From positions 35,683,300 through 35,747,299 of the forward strand of contig OX465581.1 in assembly GCA_950022655.1 (NCBI GenBank): a DNA stretch of 64,000 nt, given 5' to 3'. Positions 1 to 11,214 of the stretch are shown here, piece after piece. The notes under the pieces are model-generated. The model searched no databases and had not been told where the DNA came from. It was given only the letters and a program-made list of their open reading frames with translations. The stretch's first letter is position 1. Each line of letters starts with the position of its first letter. The stretch comes from Alentia gelatinosa (taxonomy: Eukaryota; Annelida; Polychaeta; Phyllodocida; Polynoidae). The position numbers and the translations under genes were made by a program.

Positions 1-192
1 TTTAAAACAATGTTTATTAAAGAGTTTTAATCTTTTAAATCACAAGAAATAATATGTTATAAGTTCTCCTCCTTTGTCTTGTCTTCAGACTTTCTTGAAT
101 AGACGCTTAGTGCCAATAATGACCAAATCGTTGGGTATGCTGGTTATGTTCTTATCACTACTGAGTTAATCAAAACGGTTTGATTCAAACAA

Positions 193-340
193 GGGGCTAT
201 CCATAAAGTATGTATGCACCACGCTGGGGGTCAACAATTTCGAAAATTTTGTGTATGCTCCTTCTTTGTTCTACAAGATTGGGAGGGGTTGGGGTCAAAA
301 ATATCAGAAATTCTGCGTACATAGTGTATGGATGGCCCCC
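193..340. mobile_element. Short MITE with terminal inverted repeats
   Basis: The left end reads GGGGCTATCCATAAAGTATG. The right end, read on the other strand, starts GGGGGCCATCCATACACTAT, so the first ~25 bases are an imperfect inverted repeat around a 100-bp core. A third, single end of the same family (TCATCCATAAAGTATGTACG) lies near 41268. There is no coding potential. I could not define a clean target-site duplication. The superfamily is not assigned. Confidence 0.6.
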
Positions 341-1429
341 AACATATGAAACTAGAAGTAGTCTGGCAGCGAAAGCCCATTTTAGAGGTGGACTTTGCTT
401 TGGTGACCAGACAATGTATTTTTAAAGAACATTTATCTCCGGAATCTTCAGATTTCAAATCTGACGAAAGCAAAGCTGTAATGTTTGCCCAACTTAAGTT
501 TTTGAGCGTTTAAAAAGAAATTAAAACAATGCAATCAATAAATGAATATGGTTAGGATCGTACTGCTTTCACTACTTAAGAAATCTTTCAATTTTTAGCC
601 CAATCATGCATGGAATGTAGTTGACATTTATTTTTCCATGACCTGTTTAAATCAGATAATCAGGTCATATTGTAATAATATAATGTAAAACAGCTGGTTT
701 TTAAATATCTCCTAGTGAGGATGCACAAGTGCTGAATGAGAGCTTCTGGGATAACATCTAAATGGATCTATAGGCTGTAAAGCCAGCACCCCCACCCCTG
801 CATGATCTGTCTTGCTAGAATGACACCAGAGAATTAATTAAAGTATCAAAATGGAGAGCTTTGACTAATAGCCTGAAGAGATATCCCTATCGAAGCTACT
901 TGGTGAACAGCCGCCCCGTACGGGTGGAGGTCTGACAGTACAGCCAGATCTAAAAGAGCTTTCCCTATTTTAAAATCCGTTTGTTGTTGGTATCAGCAGC
1001 ACCACAGTGGCAATTGGTGTTTCAATACTTTATGAACGCAATAGCAAGCGGCATATAGGACATGAGTAGCATCATTAGTGGTAGTGAGCGTCTGAGAACT
1101 AACGTTCTGTTCGCTGGCACTGCCACTGCAGTGCCACTATTCACAGGGTGTAACCTCTCATAACAACAATCTTAAAACATATTTTATCAGATGTTATAAC
1201 ATACGTAAGTAAAGGAAAACCATGCTGCTAGGAATTCAATATGTATGTTTTACCCATATCTCAATTTTCATAATTTTCTAGTGGTGATCTCGTTTGTGAG
1301 AATCATTATTCTATTCAAACCAAGAATTGAAGTCACTGCATTACTAAAGTTGTTTCTGTGTAACTATTGCATCACTCGATCCTAGACTATCACTTCCTGC
1401 CACAACAAACGAGAACTGCAGTGTTGGGA
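341..1429. other. Gene-free stretch
   Basis: AT-rich sequence with only short ORFs. A GTGGCA/TGCCAC-rich patch near 1000-1150 resembles the internal sequence of the TIR element at 32447-33616. No gene seen. Confidence 0.5.
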
Positions 1430-1745
1430 GCAATAACTCAGTCAAAAATCTAGGTAGAGACTTCAAATAAAGACTGAAATATTGAGAAAGACACGAGAAA
1501 TACTCTGGGAATATTCATTAATTTTTCCAACATTGATGTATTAAATATTCCTTTCACTATATAGGCATAGAGAACGGAAATGGGTGGCCAGCAGCAATGA
1601 AACTATTGAAAAGAGATTTAGAAATGTCCGCTCTTTTGGGGTTGTTTCTTTTCGTTATTACTACTGTTATTTCGGTGGTCCGTATGCTATGGTGCCAAAA
1701 CCAGTTAAACATGTCCCTGGTTCTGGAACCAGCACCTGAAAAGCA
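1430..1745 (+). mobile_element. LINE 3' remnant
   Basis: This segment is similar along its length to the 3' part of the LINE remnant at about 18130-18436. Shared landmarks are ACACGAGRAATAC, the TTAGAAATGTC block, the CTATGGT block and GTTAAAC, in the same order. At the 17.4-kb copy the same stretch follows reverse-transcriptase sequence, so this piece is read as the 3' end of a non-LTR element, badly decayed. Its 5' boundary is not sharp. Confidence 0.45.
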
Positions 1746-2957
1746 GACACATAGGCACCTGCCTGTGGGAGTCAGAGCTGGTAGGATCAGTCCCCACCAC
1801 ATACACAAGGTGGCAGCACAAATCCCACTGGCAGCTGCACACTGCTATATATATACACACACATAATCAAGCAGAACCCACTCACTGAATGGTTACAACG
1901 CCATTCCACTAAACAGGGAGGCCATCAACCAGTCATTAGCAGGGTCAAGGATCAGAAACCAATTCCAAACCAATGAAAATCATGGTTCCACACCACGGTG
2001 TCACACACACACAGACACATAGAGGCAGACAGAACCAGCCCTGTCCATGGAAGTGCAAGTGAGAGTGCGATTCTCGTGGGCAGAAAAGCTCAAACTTATT
2101 GTTCCTTTTTGTAGCTATATACCTCGATACACTTGTTCTATTATGATAATGATTCATTTCTAAGTGTCAATGGGCCCTAAGTAACGCTAGATATTTAAGT
2201 GAAACATATATTCACCTTTTTGTCACATCCTCTTATACCATGTTTCTTTTGATAGAAATATCAAAGTATTTTTATTGAAATAAATGAGATATGAGAGGAC
2301 GCCACAACAATGTAAATACATTTAGCTTGTATTAAATACCTATGATTATTGATAATAGTGTAGTGGTCGCCACCTTCGGATAGATCATATCTATTCCAGT
2401 GATAGAATAGCTACCCAATGAAAACCCACAAAGGTTGGTTCATTGAGTTTTTAGGATCTATAATGTGGATAACTAAATAGCCTGATAACACAAAAGCAGA
2501 CACTGTCAACTTCCATAAAACAAGGTTTTCATCAAATTCCTTCCTAACAACGGAGAAAGCTACGCTTCCATTTACAGTTGTTCACCAGTGCCCTGACACC
2601 GGGGTGTTAGGTCAAGCCGTGAGAGTAGTTTATAAGCTGAAGCAAACAAACTCAGCCAACCACCGTGAGGGTTCGGGAAAAAACTACTACCAGTGAGGCT
2701 CCAAAGGGTTCTCTCTCTACAGAGGGAACACACAGGGTAATCTGTTGGCCTGCTGCACAGATACACAGACCAAGTTCCATAATCCAGGCGCACCTATGGC
2801 ACCTCTGTGCACGGGCTCATCCAAATCACCACATAGCAGGGACCAGCACCTTTCTCCACATCCTCTGGTGAAAAGTGAACACACCACCACTCGACTGACC
2901 TGACTCCTTCAATTAATTGAATATTTATCAAAGCATGATAATGTCACCTGCTATTCA
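1746..2957. other. Gene-free stretch
   Basis: Contains short CA-rich patches (around 1848-1865 and 2004-2020) and no supported gene. Confidence 0.45.
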
Positions 2958-3027
2958 TCGCACGCCACACATGAATTCCATTGTGACGGAATTACAAAAG
3001 TACACCAGATAGGCAGATTCAAGTACA
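2958..3027. repeat. 70-bp repeat, copy 1
   Basis: Identical base for base to 3921-3990, about 0.96 kb downstream in the same orientation. It contains the near-palindromic block AATTCCATTGTGACGGAATT. No coding role is seen. Confidence 0.8.
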
Positions 3028-3906
3028 TATATCACAATATAAATATAAAGGGGCATGGTAAATGTGTGTTTCGGACATTTTTGTATAGTTTGAGTTTTGT
3101 ATTTCTGAATACTTTTATCTACTGCATTTATTACTGCCAGGGCAGTGGAGGTGGCAAGATCTCTGTGACGCAATTACATACTGTGACACAAAAGACGAGG
3201 TTGAGGTGTTATCACTGATTTCTCTCACTCAAAGACATTTTATGTCAACAAAAACCCTCTGTCCCATTACAGAAGACAACAAGCAATTTAGAAATGTCTA
3301 GGAATAACAATACACCAATGGATGTTTGATGAGACAGAGCCCAGGAGGTCACTGAACCGTTGTAATTCCGTCACATTTTGGAATTTCAATTGCTGTATTT
3401 GGTAAATTTGCGCTTGCGCAGCACTACAGCAATTATGAAATTTGGAATGGCAATAGTACAATTGGTCAGAAAAAAATTTTTAACTACAAGAATAATGTAT
3501 ATAGAGGCTTTTGACTGGCTACCTGTGTCATGTTTACCGTGGAATTCATGCACAGCGTCATTTTTATATGTTATTTGCCCCCACCCCCAAGGTATGCCCC
3601 CACCCTAACAGCAGGTGGTATTTCATACATGTTCGTGCACAGGTATATAATGATATGCGAGCTATTTCTGTAGATAGAACAGCATTTCACTAAATAGTAT
3701 ACTGGGACTCCCATAAGCTGAACACGTTTCCAAGTTTTGATATATTGGAGTATCCAGGGGCAAAGGAGTAGGGATTATATAGAGACATAGTTAGTGTGAC
3801 TGAATGGAACCAGTTCAGAGATATTTTGGTCAGAAATGTTCACCTCGTTCTTTGAACATGGTGAGTAAATCTGATATAAATATCGAGGAACAGATGAAAT
3901 CCAGTA

Positions 3907-4003
3907 ACACTCACTGTGTCTCGCACGCCACACATGAATTCCATTGTGACGGAATTACAAAAGTACACCAGATAGGCAGATTCAAGTACACTCACTGTGT
4001 CTC
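3907..4003. repeat. 70-bp repeat copy 2, flanked by 16-bp direct repeats
   Basis: The 70-bp block at 3921-3990 matches 2958-3027 exactly. Here it is bracketed by the direct repeat ACACTCACTGTGTCTC at 3907-3922 and 3988-4003, which is absent from copy 1. That suggests a recent insertion or a local duplication with period 81. Confidence 0.7.
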
Positions 4004-4019
4004 TTTATCATTATATACC

Positions 4020-5450
4020 TAGAAATTATTAAGAATGCCATTCTTCAACTCACTAAGTAGCAGAGCGACAGAATGACAGTGTTCACGTGGTACAGAGGGA
4101 CGTATGAACATTATTTTGTCACTCGGAGACGAACGGAATATGATAATATACTTTACCATCCACCTGATACAAACTCCCAATAGAAAAGGCATAGGGAGTG
4201 TGTATTGCTGGTAGCAGAGAATATGGAGTGGTAACGTATGGTAATGGAGATTTTATATGCCAACTATAAGTTCGTCTATACAGACACTTACTGATTTATT
4301 GATGCATGGTAACCTATGGGTAGGCAATATCTAAAAGTATCGACTCTATCGTTAATAAAGTTGTGGATTTACAAAATTCAAAGTCGTTGGTGTCACATCA
4401 ACTTTCTCAAGGAGGAAGCTACTAGACCTTAATCCATCTACTACAAAGATTTTGATATCACTGTTTCAATACGTTTTTTTATCCTGAATGGTCAATGAGG
4501 CAGAATTTCCCAGCTACTTTTGGTTATAAAAACTGGTATCTGACTTTCTTATAAACGCTGCCCTCTATAGTGAGAGTCATGCGGTTTGGTTTTTAATTGA
4601 CAGGATAAGATAAGAAATGGATAAGGCAAGTGACGAGAAGGTGCAAAACTCCTCTTTGAACAATTGTAGTAAGATCCGGGACCAATGTTCAGTACAAAGA
4701 GTACGTTTTGTAGGTTATCTGTATTGTGGTATCACATCTGATTTCTGAAGATGTAGGCAAATAGACAAATAGGGTAATTCAAAACAATTCGTAAATATGT
4801 ACAATATGAGGACGGTCAGAAACTGTAACGGAGTCAGTTGCCTTTATTCTTTCATTTCGTATGGTCTTTCCTTGATGTTGATATCCTGACAGTCTTAGAT
4901 GTGTCGATAGAACGACAAATGAAGATCGAATGGAATTCAATATATGTTCAACTGCTAATATACTTGTACTTAATTTTACACTATATGACAATCAGGATGA
5001 TGCATGTACAGTCCATTTAAAATCATTAACACCTATCATCGCAGATTGAAGTCACTTGGCTACCTTAGCAGAAGTATCGAGGTGAGAGTAATTTGGGAGT
5101 GAAATAAATCACTTAAAAACATTTCAGGCAGTATTTATGACCACAGTGTAAATACTACTGGTGCTACCTGAGATAGGCCAGTGATCAACAAGGTCATTTG
5201 GTCAACGATAATAGATAACGATCTAGCTGCTTAGCGCGATATATGTCCTTGCTTTTCAAGGTCGTTCTGTTTGCAATAAGCAGGCGGGGCTCACTAGAAT
5301 CTTTAGTTGACGACTTATCATCAACTCGAAAGGTGCTCTCTCGGATCCAACTTTCCGTGTGAGTTATCGCGCTTTCTTATATCTGTCTGAGTAATTTGTA
5401 GTCACACTTATTGCAATTGACACCTGTTCGCTGTGTATATAATCATATTT
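4020..5450. other. Gene-free stretch
   Basis: No supported gene. Positions 4150-4200 share a short dispersed repeat (ATCCACCT ... GGGAGTGTGTAT) with the hairpin element at 51174-51358. Confidence 0.45.
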
Positions 5451-5454
5451 ACAC

Positions 5455-5745
5455 TGGTATATGTGGTAAGTAATCACATTTAATTACATTTGTATGTGGT
5501 AAGTAATTAATTTGATCAATCAATTTGACTTATATCTGTGGTAAGTAATCATATTTTAGTCACACTTTTTTGGTAAGTAATCACATGTAAGGACACTTGA
5601 ATGTGCGATAAGACCACACTTGTGTGTTAGGTAAGTAAACGCATTGAATGACACTTTTAGGTGTGGTAATCATATTTAATCACACCTGCCTGAGTGGTTA
5701 TTAATTATACTAAACCACACCTGCCTGAGTGCTAAATCATCACAG
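5455..5745. repeat. GTAAGT-rich degenerate minisatellite
   Basis: About six imperfect units of roughly 45-50 bp, each built on TGTGGTAAGTAATCA followed by a TTTAATCACAC-like block. The 3' units lose the GTAAGT and read ACACCTGCCTGAGTGGT. Every intact unit carries a consensus 5' splice-site sequence (GGTAAGTA). No flanking exon is evident. Confidence 0.65.
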
Positions 5746-6109
5746 TTATTCATGCTCGTCTTACAGGTAAATGATCTCATTTGATCATGTTATATTGATC
5801 AGGGAAACGTCTAATTGGTGAAGAGTCAAACGGAAAAACTCAGTGTAGATCGCTCCCCTGTCCCACGGATACCCTGTACCCGACACCCCTGTGGCGTGCT
5901 AAAGTTGGGCGACCATCCATTTGGAGAAAGGTATACATACTGTAAACTCCACTAGCCCGTGGACCGCCTTGACTATTAGTAAGAAGTAACGTTTCACAAC
6001 CGCAGCTGGTACATAACTGACCTTTATTTCTCCACAAGTATCCAAGCATTCTTTCCTCTCTGGAGGTAACCGCCCATTCCTGATCAGGCCTGCTCTGATT
6101 GTCTGATAC

Positions 6110-6902
6110 CCAGGGGCCTGTTTTTCAGTTGAGATCATGTCCACTTGAGATCCGCTGAGATCGAAAGTGTTTTTCAGTTGAGATCATTTGAGGTGATCTC
6201 AAGTTAAGACTAAGATAAGACCGTTTGGGGTGCTTTGGGTGTTTTTCAGTTGAGATGATCTCAGGGATCTCAAGTGAAAGGATCTCAACTTCGGTCTCAA
6301 CTTGAGACCAGTTGATACTTGTCTCAACTTTTTTATCCGGTGCTAAAACTTATCAAAATTAAAAGATATTTAGAGCAAAGTGTATTGATAACCTGGCAAA
6401 TGTATCTTCCAAATTTCATAGTTTTATTGTGGTTATTATGACCATGAGAGAAAATTGATAAGCAACATAAAAACAAGGCACTGCACCGCTCGGCTAGTTT
6501 GTGCTGAACCCACTGTAATGCTCAAAGTCAGTTTCAACTTGAGATCGGTCTAAACTTGAGATCGGTCTCAACTTAAGATCAGTCTCAACTTGACATTGGT
6601 TCGCAAAAGGTATCGCAAGGGACTTGACATAACAGTTTGGGGCGACAATAGGCTATTTAGAGGCTCCGGTTTACTTAAACCACAGGAAGATCACTATAGA
6701 ACTTGAGATAGCTCTACACTGAGGGTTAGAGATCTCAACTTGAGAAACTTGGAGTTGAGATCCCCTAAGATCGGCTGTGTAGACTTGAGACAACGTCTGA
6801 AAAACCCTTTCTGCCATTGATCTCAAAGTCGGTCTCAGGATCTCTGATTGATCTTAGCGGATCTCAAGTTGAGATCGTCTCAACTGAAAAACAACTCCCA
6901 GG
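6110..6902. mobile_element. Foldback/TIR DNA element with TGAGATC subrepeats
   Basis: The left end (CCAGGGGCCTGTTTTTCAGT...) and the right end (..ACTGAAAAACAACTCCCAGG) form a ~50-bp imperfect terminal inverted repeat. Inside each end there are many TTGAGATC/GATCTCAA subterminal repeats. The core (about 6340-6530) is similar to about 18650-18870, so this is one of two copies of the same family in the window. It has no transposase ORF, so it is non-autonomous. Confidence 0.7.
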
Positions 6903-7150
6903 TTTCCCCCCACTCTCCTTCCTCTCGGGGTCACTCCCGATTGGTTACCACCAGTCCAGCTCTCTGGTTACTACCTCCATTCTGGGGTGTAGCGTTTCTA
7001 TTAGTATACCTGCCTACTACTCTATTCTATCATACCTATCACTTTCTATTTTCTGTTATACTTTTAGAACTTGTATCTCTTACAATAAACAAAATTACCT
7101 TGATTTTGAACTGCCTGGTCGTATTCTCCGCGTAGATGACGCGTGTATTA

Positions 7151-9501
7151 AGCGGCTGTTCCACCAACAGAGCGCAAGCCCCGGCCGGGCGCCTTGTGGT
7201 CGCCTATTCACCTCTTTCACATAAGCGTGGCGCGTCGGTCACCGTAAGAACGGGTTACGCTGGTATTATATAACCGCGCACCACTCGCCGTAAAAACCAG
7301 CGTCCCTGTGCTTACTCGAAAACGAGGCGTGCGACCTGGTGTGGTTTCATTGTGCAGTGGGTGCCTATATATAAAGGCTTAACTTCACAGACACAGCCAA
7401 TTGTTTTTCACAGTTTGTTTTTCTATCACACCTTCTGAGGCATCACACCTGAGTAGAGGGTCTTGACCCCTGGAACAAGGTGTGAAAACACTGGACTTGG
7501 TCACATTTTAGCTGCAATAACCATTCAAGAGAATCTTTGAATATTGACATGTATCCCTTCAAATTGGTTCTTTGGGACATATTCTAATACTAAAAGAACG
7601 GTATTAGTAGTAAAGAACATTTGAAGAGCAACAATATAGGCAGGTTTCTATGGTAACATAACAGTATTAATAAACTTTATTTGTTTCCCATGAAGTTGAT
7701 CCTCCCATGTTATATTAGCAAGATTCAATATATTTATTTCTGAATAGTGATAATATGCTATACTGCAAATTCTACATTGGCTTAGTCTATGAATTCCTTC
7801 ATTTTGATATTTAGTTAAAGAATCTTTTAGATACAAATTTGTTTCTATACATTCTACAATAATATTTATCAAAATATCAGTATCTAAATCAAAATCCAGC
7901 ACAGTGACCCCCAATTTTTAAAGTAACTACAATGTATTTGTTCTACAACACCTGGGAAACATATATATATTACTTCAGAATCAATATCAAGGAAATTGAC
8001 ATGGATTTGATTTTCAAGTTAAAATGTCTGATATGCCTTTAAGTATAAGAGGTATATAAATCTCCTCTGCAGATAATTCTCAACTAAGTTTTAGTTCATG
8101 CAAATCTCCACTCCAAATAATTCTCAAAAATGTTTTAGTTCATGCAGATATGTCAGAGCTTTCCTTGACTTCGTTATCTGACTGACTATAATTTTCTTTC
8201 AGTGACTTGGATTAAATAGTTCCAAATATTCTTTAGTTGACAATAAATAGCAAATTGTTAATAATATTATTTGATTCGATTCGACGTGGCGTAACTGAAT
8301 GAGTCCTCTCCCACCGCTATGCGACCACTGATAGAGAGAAAGGGGAAGCGGGCCGCGGAAGTTCCCGCGGCCTCAGCTGCATACCCGTTCCGCGCTTCTG
8401 ATTGGTCCAGCCGTCACGTGTGTATCATGTGACCGCTTTGTTGTTTTGTACGACCAAACGCGTTCGACACGGCCGTGTCGCCCGTCCGCGATGTCGAGTG
8501 GTGTCTATGTGTCATTCCACACAGTTCCTATGGAGTTTAAACCTTATAAACTAATAATATTATTTGTCTTCAGATTTAAATGTGACAAAAAAGAATTTTG
8601 ACGATATCTATCCAAAACCTCTGAAATTACACAATGCTAAAAATTTGAATTTTGAACAATGACAGGGAAATTGACTGTTGTCAGGGAAAACTGGAGTATC
8701 TAGATCTCATCATGAAGAAATTTCCATCTTTGACACCCTTGAGTATATTCAAGAAAATCAGGTAGATCTGAAGTAGTTGTTTCAAAAACATGTTTGCTGT
8801 AAAATATATTCTCAATTTTCTTTAATTACTTCAGGGAATATCTATCACAGCCTGGCAATATAGGTATCATTTTAATCGTATTGAATTACCTAGGAAGATA
8901 GGATGATTATTTCTATAGGTCATCGCGATAGATTTTTCACTGTGAAGACAGGAAGGTAATATGTTTTAGTATTTTTTAATTGTATACCAATAAATAGAGC
9001 AGAGTCTCAGCTTTCTAACAATGCTTTGTTTATAAAGATCGGCCTTGTATTCACAAGGCAACAGCAATTTGCATTTTCCGAGTTAGAAAAAAACGGTATT
9101 TATCAATATCAATCGCTCAGCAGTCAGGTCGCACGCCTCGTTTTCGTGTGACCTACTTGACGGCCATTACAAGATGGCGCGACTGTGCAGGGGGTCTATT
9201 GGTTGTCCGCGTCAGATGCCGGCCCAAATCCCGCCCTGGTGGCATTAATCTGCTTGGTGGAACAGCTCATAATATCAAATAACTTCTACACGGCCGGCCC
9301 CGCCGGCCCCCGGCACATCACAGTGCCTCCAAAACCAAGTCGCTTGCCGGCTGCCCTGTCGGTCCTCACCGACCGCCAGCCGGGGCCAAGAGCTCATTTC
9401 AAAGCTGTTCCACCAACTTGTGATCAGGCACCCTCGGCAGCAAACGTCGGCTGGAGGGTGAAAACCCGCCTGCTGAGAGACTTTTTGGTGGAATAGCCGC
9501 T
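7151..9501. mobile_element. PIF/Harbinger-like non-autonomous element
   Basis: The terminal inverted repeat is AGCGGCTGTTCCACCAA at 7151-7167, with its complement at 9485-9501 (one mismatch). It is flanked on both sides by TTA (7148-7150 and 9502-9504), the 3-bp TWA duplication typical of PIF/Harbinger elements. Further inverted copies of the end motif lie inside (9256-9268, 9404-9417), and a perfect 22-bp inverted pair sits at 7317-7338 and 9125-9146. The interior is unusually CpG-rich at 8280-8510 and 9120-9480. No transposase was found. Assignment rests on the TIR/TSD logic and on a second family member at 20389-21285. Confidence 0.55.
8296..8510. repeat. CpG-rich block related to 46270-46400
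   Basis: This GC-rich patch contains a perfect 8-bp inverted repeat (GGCCGCGG, six-base loop, CCGCGGCC), an E-box (CACGTG) and an inverted CCAAT box (ATTGGT). Its first ~125 bp match the reverse complement of 46270-46400 in order: TGCGACCAC, TAGAGAGAA, GCATA and the TTCTGATTGGT-like end. It could be a promoter carried by a mobile element. That is inference. Confidence 0.4.
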
Positions 9502-9504
9502 TTA

Positions 9505-10252
9505 CGTAGGATCAACTACAACATGAATACAATCACGACGATCAAAATCATGGTAATGTTGTATTCATTACCCACTTTTCGACTAATTATTAGAAAGGAA
9601 ATCATAGAAATGATTAGAAACTCAATGTTAGCATCGTCTATTGTTTATGTAAAACAGTTCCTATTGTGTCCATCAGGTGCCCATAAAAGCCTACTGAGTA
9701 CCATACGGCTTTCCGTATTCTAATCAGTAGCAATCTGTAGGCTCTATAGGTTTAGTATAGAGACTCGGTAATGAAGGCCCTACACCCGCGGCGTACATGG
9801 TAGAGACAATTCGAAAGTAGCTTTAGGCTGGTTCTAGTCTGAGCATCTATAGCTATAGATGCATTTTCACCCTGTGTAGTATATAAATATGCGGTTTGTG
9901 CCTTATCATTTTTATCTTATTTCTGTAATATCCAACTATCACAGTTCTGAAGGATATGTACTTAATCCCACTAATCTACTTTTAAGGATTAGAGGAGTAA
10001 CTAATAGCCGTGGAGGGGATATTTGTACACGCCAGACAAAAGCTAAATCATTAGGCTTTAGCTGCCTTTATAGGGCTGCTTGCACTGGCCGTTCCACCAC
10101 CGTGCGTTAAATGCCGATGAGACAGTGGCCTGTTCCACTGCACCGGTTATATAACTGCCGACACACGGAGGCCTTGCAGCGGCCGTGCAATGCTCTTTTG
10201 TGGACTTTTCCGTCGGAAAGGTTGAGCAGGCCATGAACTATATTACTCTCCA
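9505..10252. other. Gene-free stretch with a 20-bp palindrome
   Basis: No gene. A perfect palindrome GCATCTATAGCTATAGATGC lies at 9843-9862. GTTCCAC motifs at about 10090-10140 resemble the ends of the 7151-9501 element. Confidence 0.4.
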
Positions 10253-10690
10253 AATCTATAAAGGTATTAGAGAAAACCTTTTGTGAGCAATTGTAGAATT
10301 ATGTGAATGATTTAGAATTTGTTCTTCTTATCAGTATGGCTTTAGAACTGGTGTGGGAACTATCGATCCACTTTACAGGTTCACTTCAGATATATAGATA
10401 TGCTAACAGAGATATGATCATGCGATAGCAGATTGTTTTTCGTTTATGTGAGAAGACGTTTGACTCATAAACTCATATCTCATAACCTCTTCTATCTTAT
10501 CTCATGTTCAAGTACCTTCTTCAAATCAATGATAATCATCATGTACGGTTCGATATCTAGTCCTACTTTGTTGATAATGAGCAGAGTGCCTTGGCAGAGG
10601 GAACTCTTTCTGACAAATAGCTTGTTCATATAATCGTACCTCAGGGGTTAGTGCTGAGCCCTACTCTAATTAAGACATGAGAGAAATTAG
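10253..10690 (+). pseudogene. Degenerate LINE reverse-transcriptase fragment
   Basis: In shifting frames the + strand encodes RT hallmarks in the right order: QYGFRTGVGTIDPLYRFTSD at about 10332, a KTFD-like block near 10455, and VPQGLVLSPTLI from 10636, equivalent to the family's VPQGSxLGPxLF. Stops and frameshifts run throughout, so it is dead. Both ends are truncated. Confidence 0.6.
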
Positions 10691-11194
10691 CACTTTGTGT
10701 TGTAAAGATATTATGAATATATTTATCATAATAGAAAACTGTCTAAATCTGAAGCAGATTGTGAAGGATATAATTCATAAAACAAATATCGACAGAATGT
10801 CCCCACAGTTTAATTTCATTGAGCTAAAATGATGTATGGAGCCATGAGAATCTTTTTCGTTTATTTTTTTAATTCAAGAAAGAAGACAACATCCAGGGAC
10901 GTCTTCCATACTATAACTAAAACAAACAATACAAGACACCACAAACCATTCAATGCAAATACAATACGAAAGTGTACTATTCTATCAGAAATACAGTCGA
11001 TAATTACCATATGAATTACTGCTACTTGTATATAACACCTCTGTAGAATAGCTATAAGGATGTGAAAATGGTTACTTCCTCAATAAAAAATATCTATCTA
11101 AGTGCCACTTATACATTTGGTTAGACACATACTTCAATATGTCCTTCTTTTTCTCATCATGCTGAGTTTAATGGCGCTGATCTTTTTCTTACAG

Positions 11195-11214
11195 GACAGC
11201 GGCCATAATCAGCC
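11195..11214 (+). promoter_or_regulatory. 5' UTR end of GH3 copy 1, likely spliced
   Basis: A strong splice-acceptor consensus (TCTTTTTCTTACAG) ends at 11194, only 20 bases before the ATG. The start codon therefore probably lies near the 5' end of its exon, with at least one non-coding exon further upstream. No core promoter can be pointed to. Confidence 0.45.

Noticed and set aside
6817..7224. 135-codon + frame
   Set aside because: It runs across the right end of a foldback element into the start of the Harbinger-like element, so it joins two unrelated repeats.
9185..9496. 103-codon GC-rich frame
   Set aside because: It lies in the CpG-rich terminal region of the Harbinger-like element. 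Composition alone explains the open frame.
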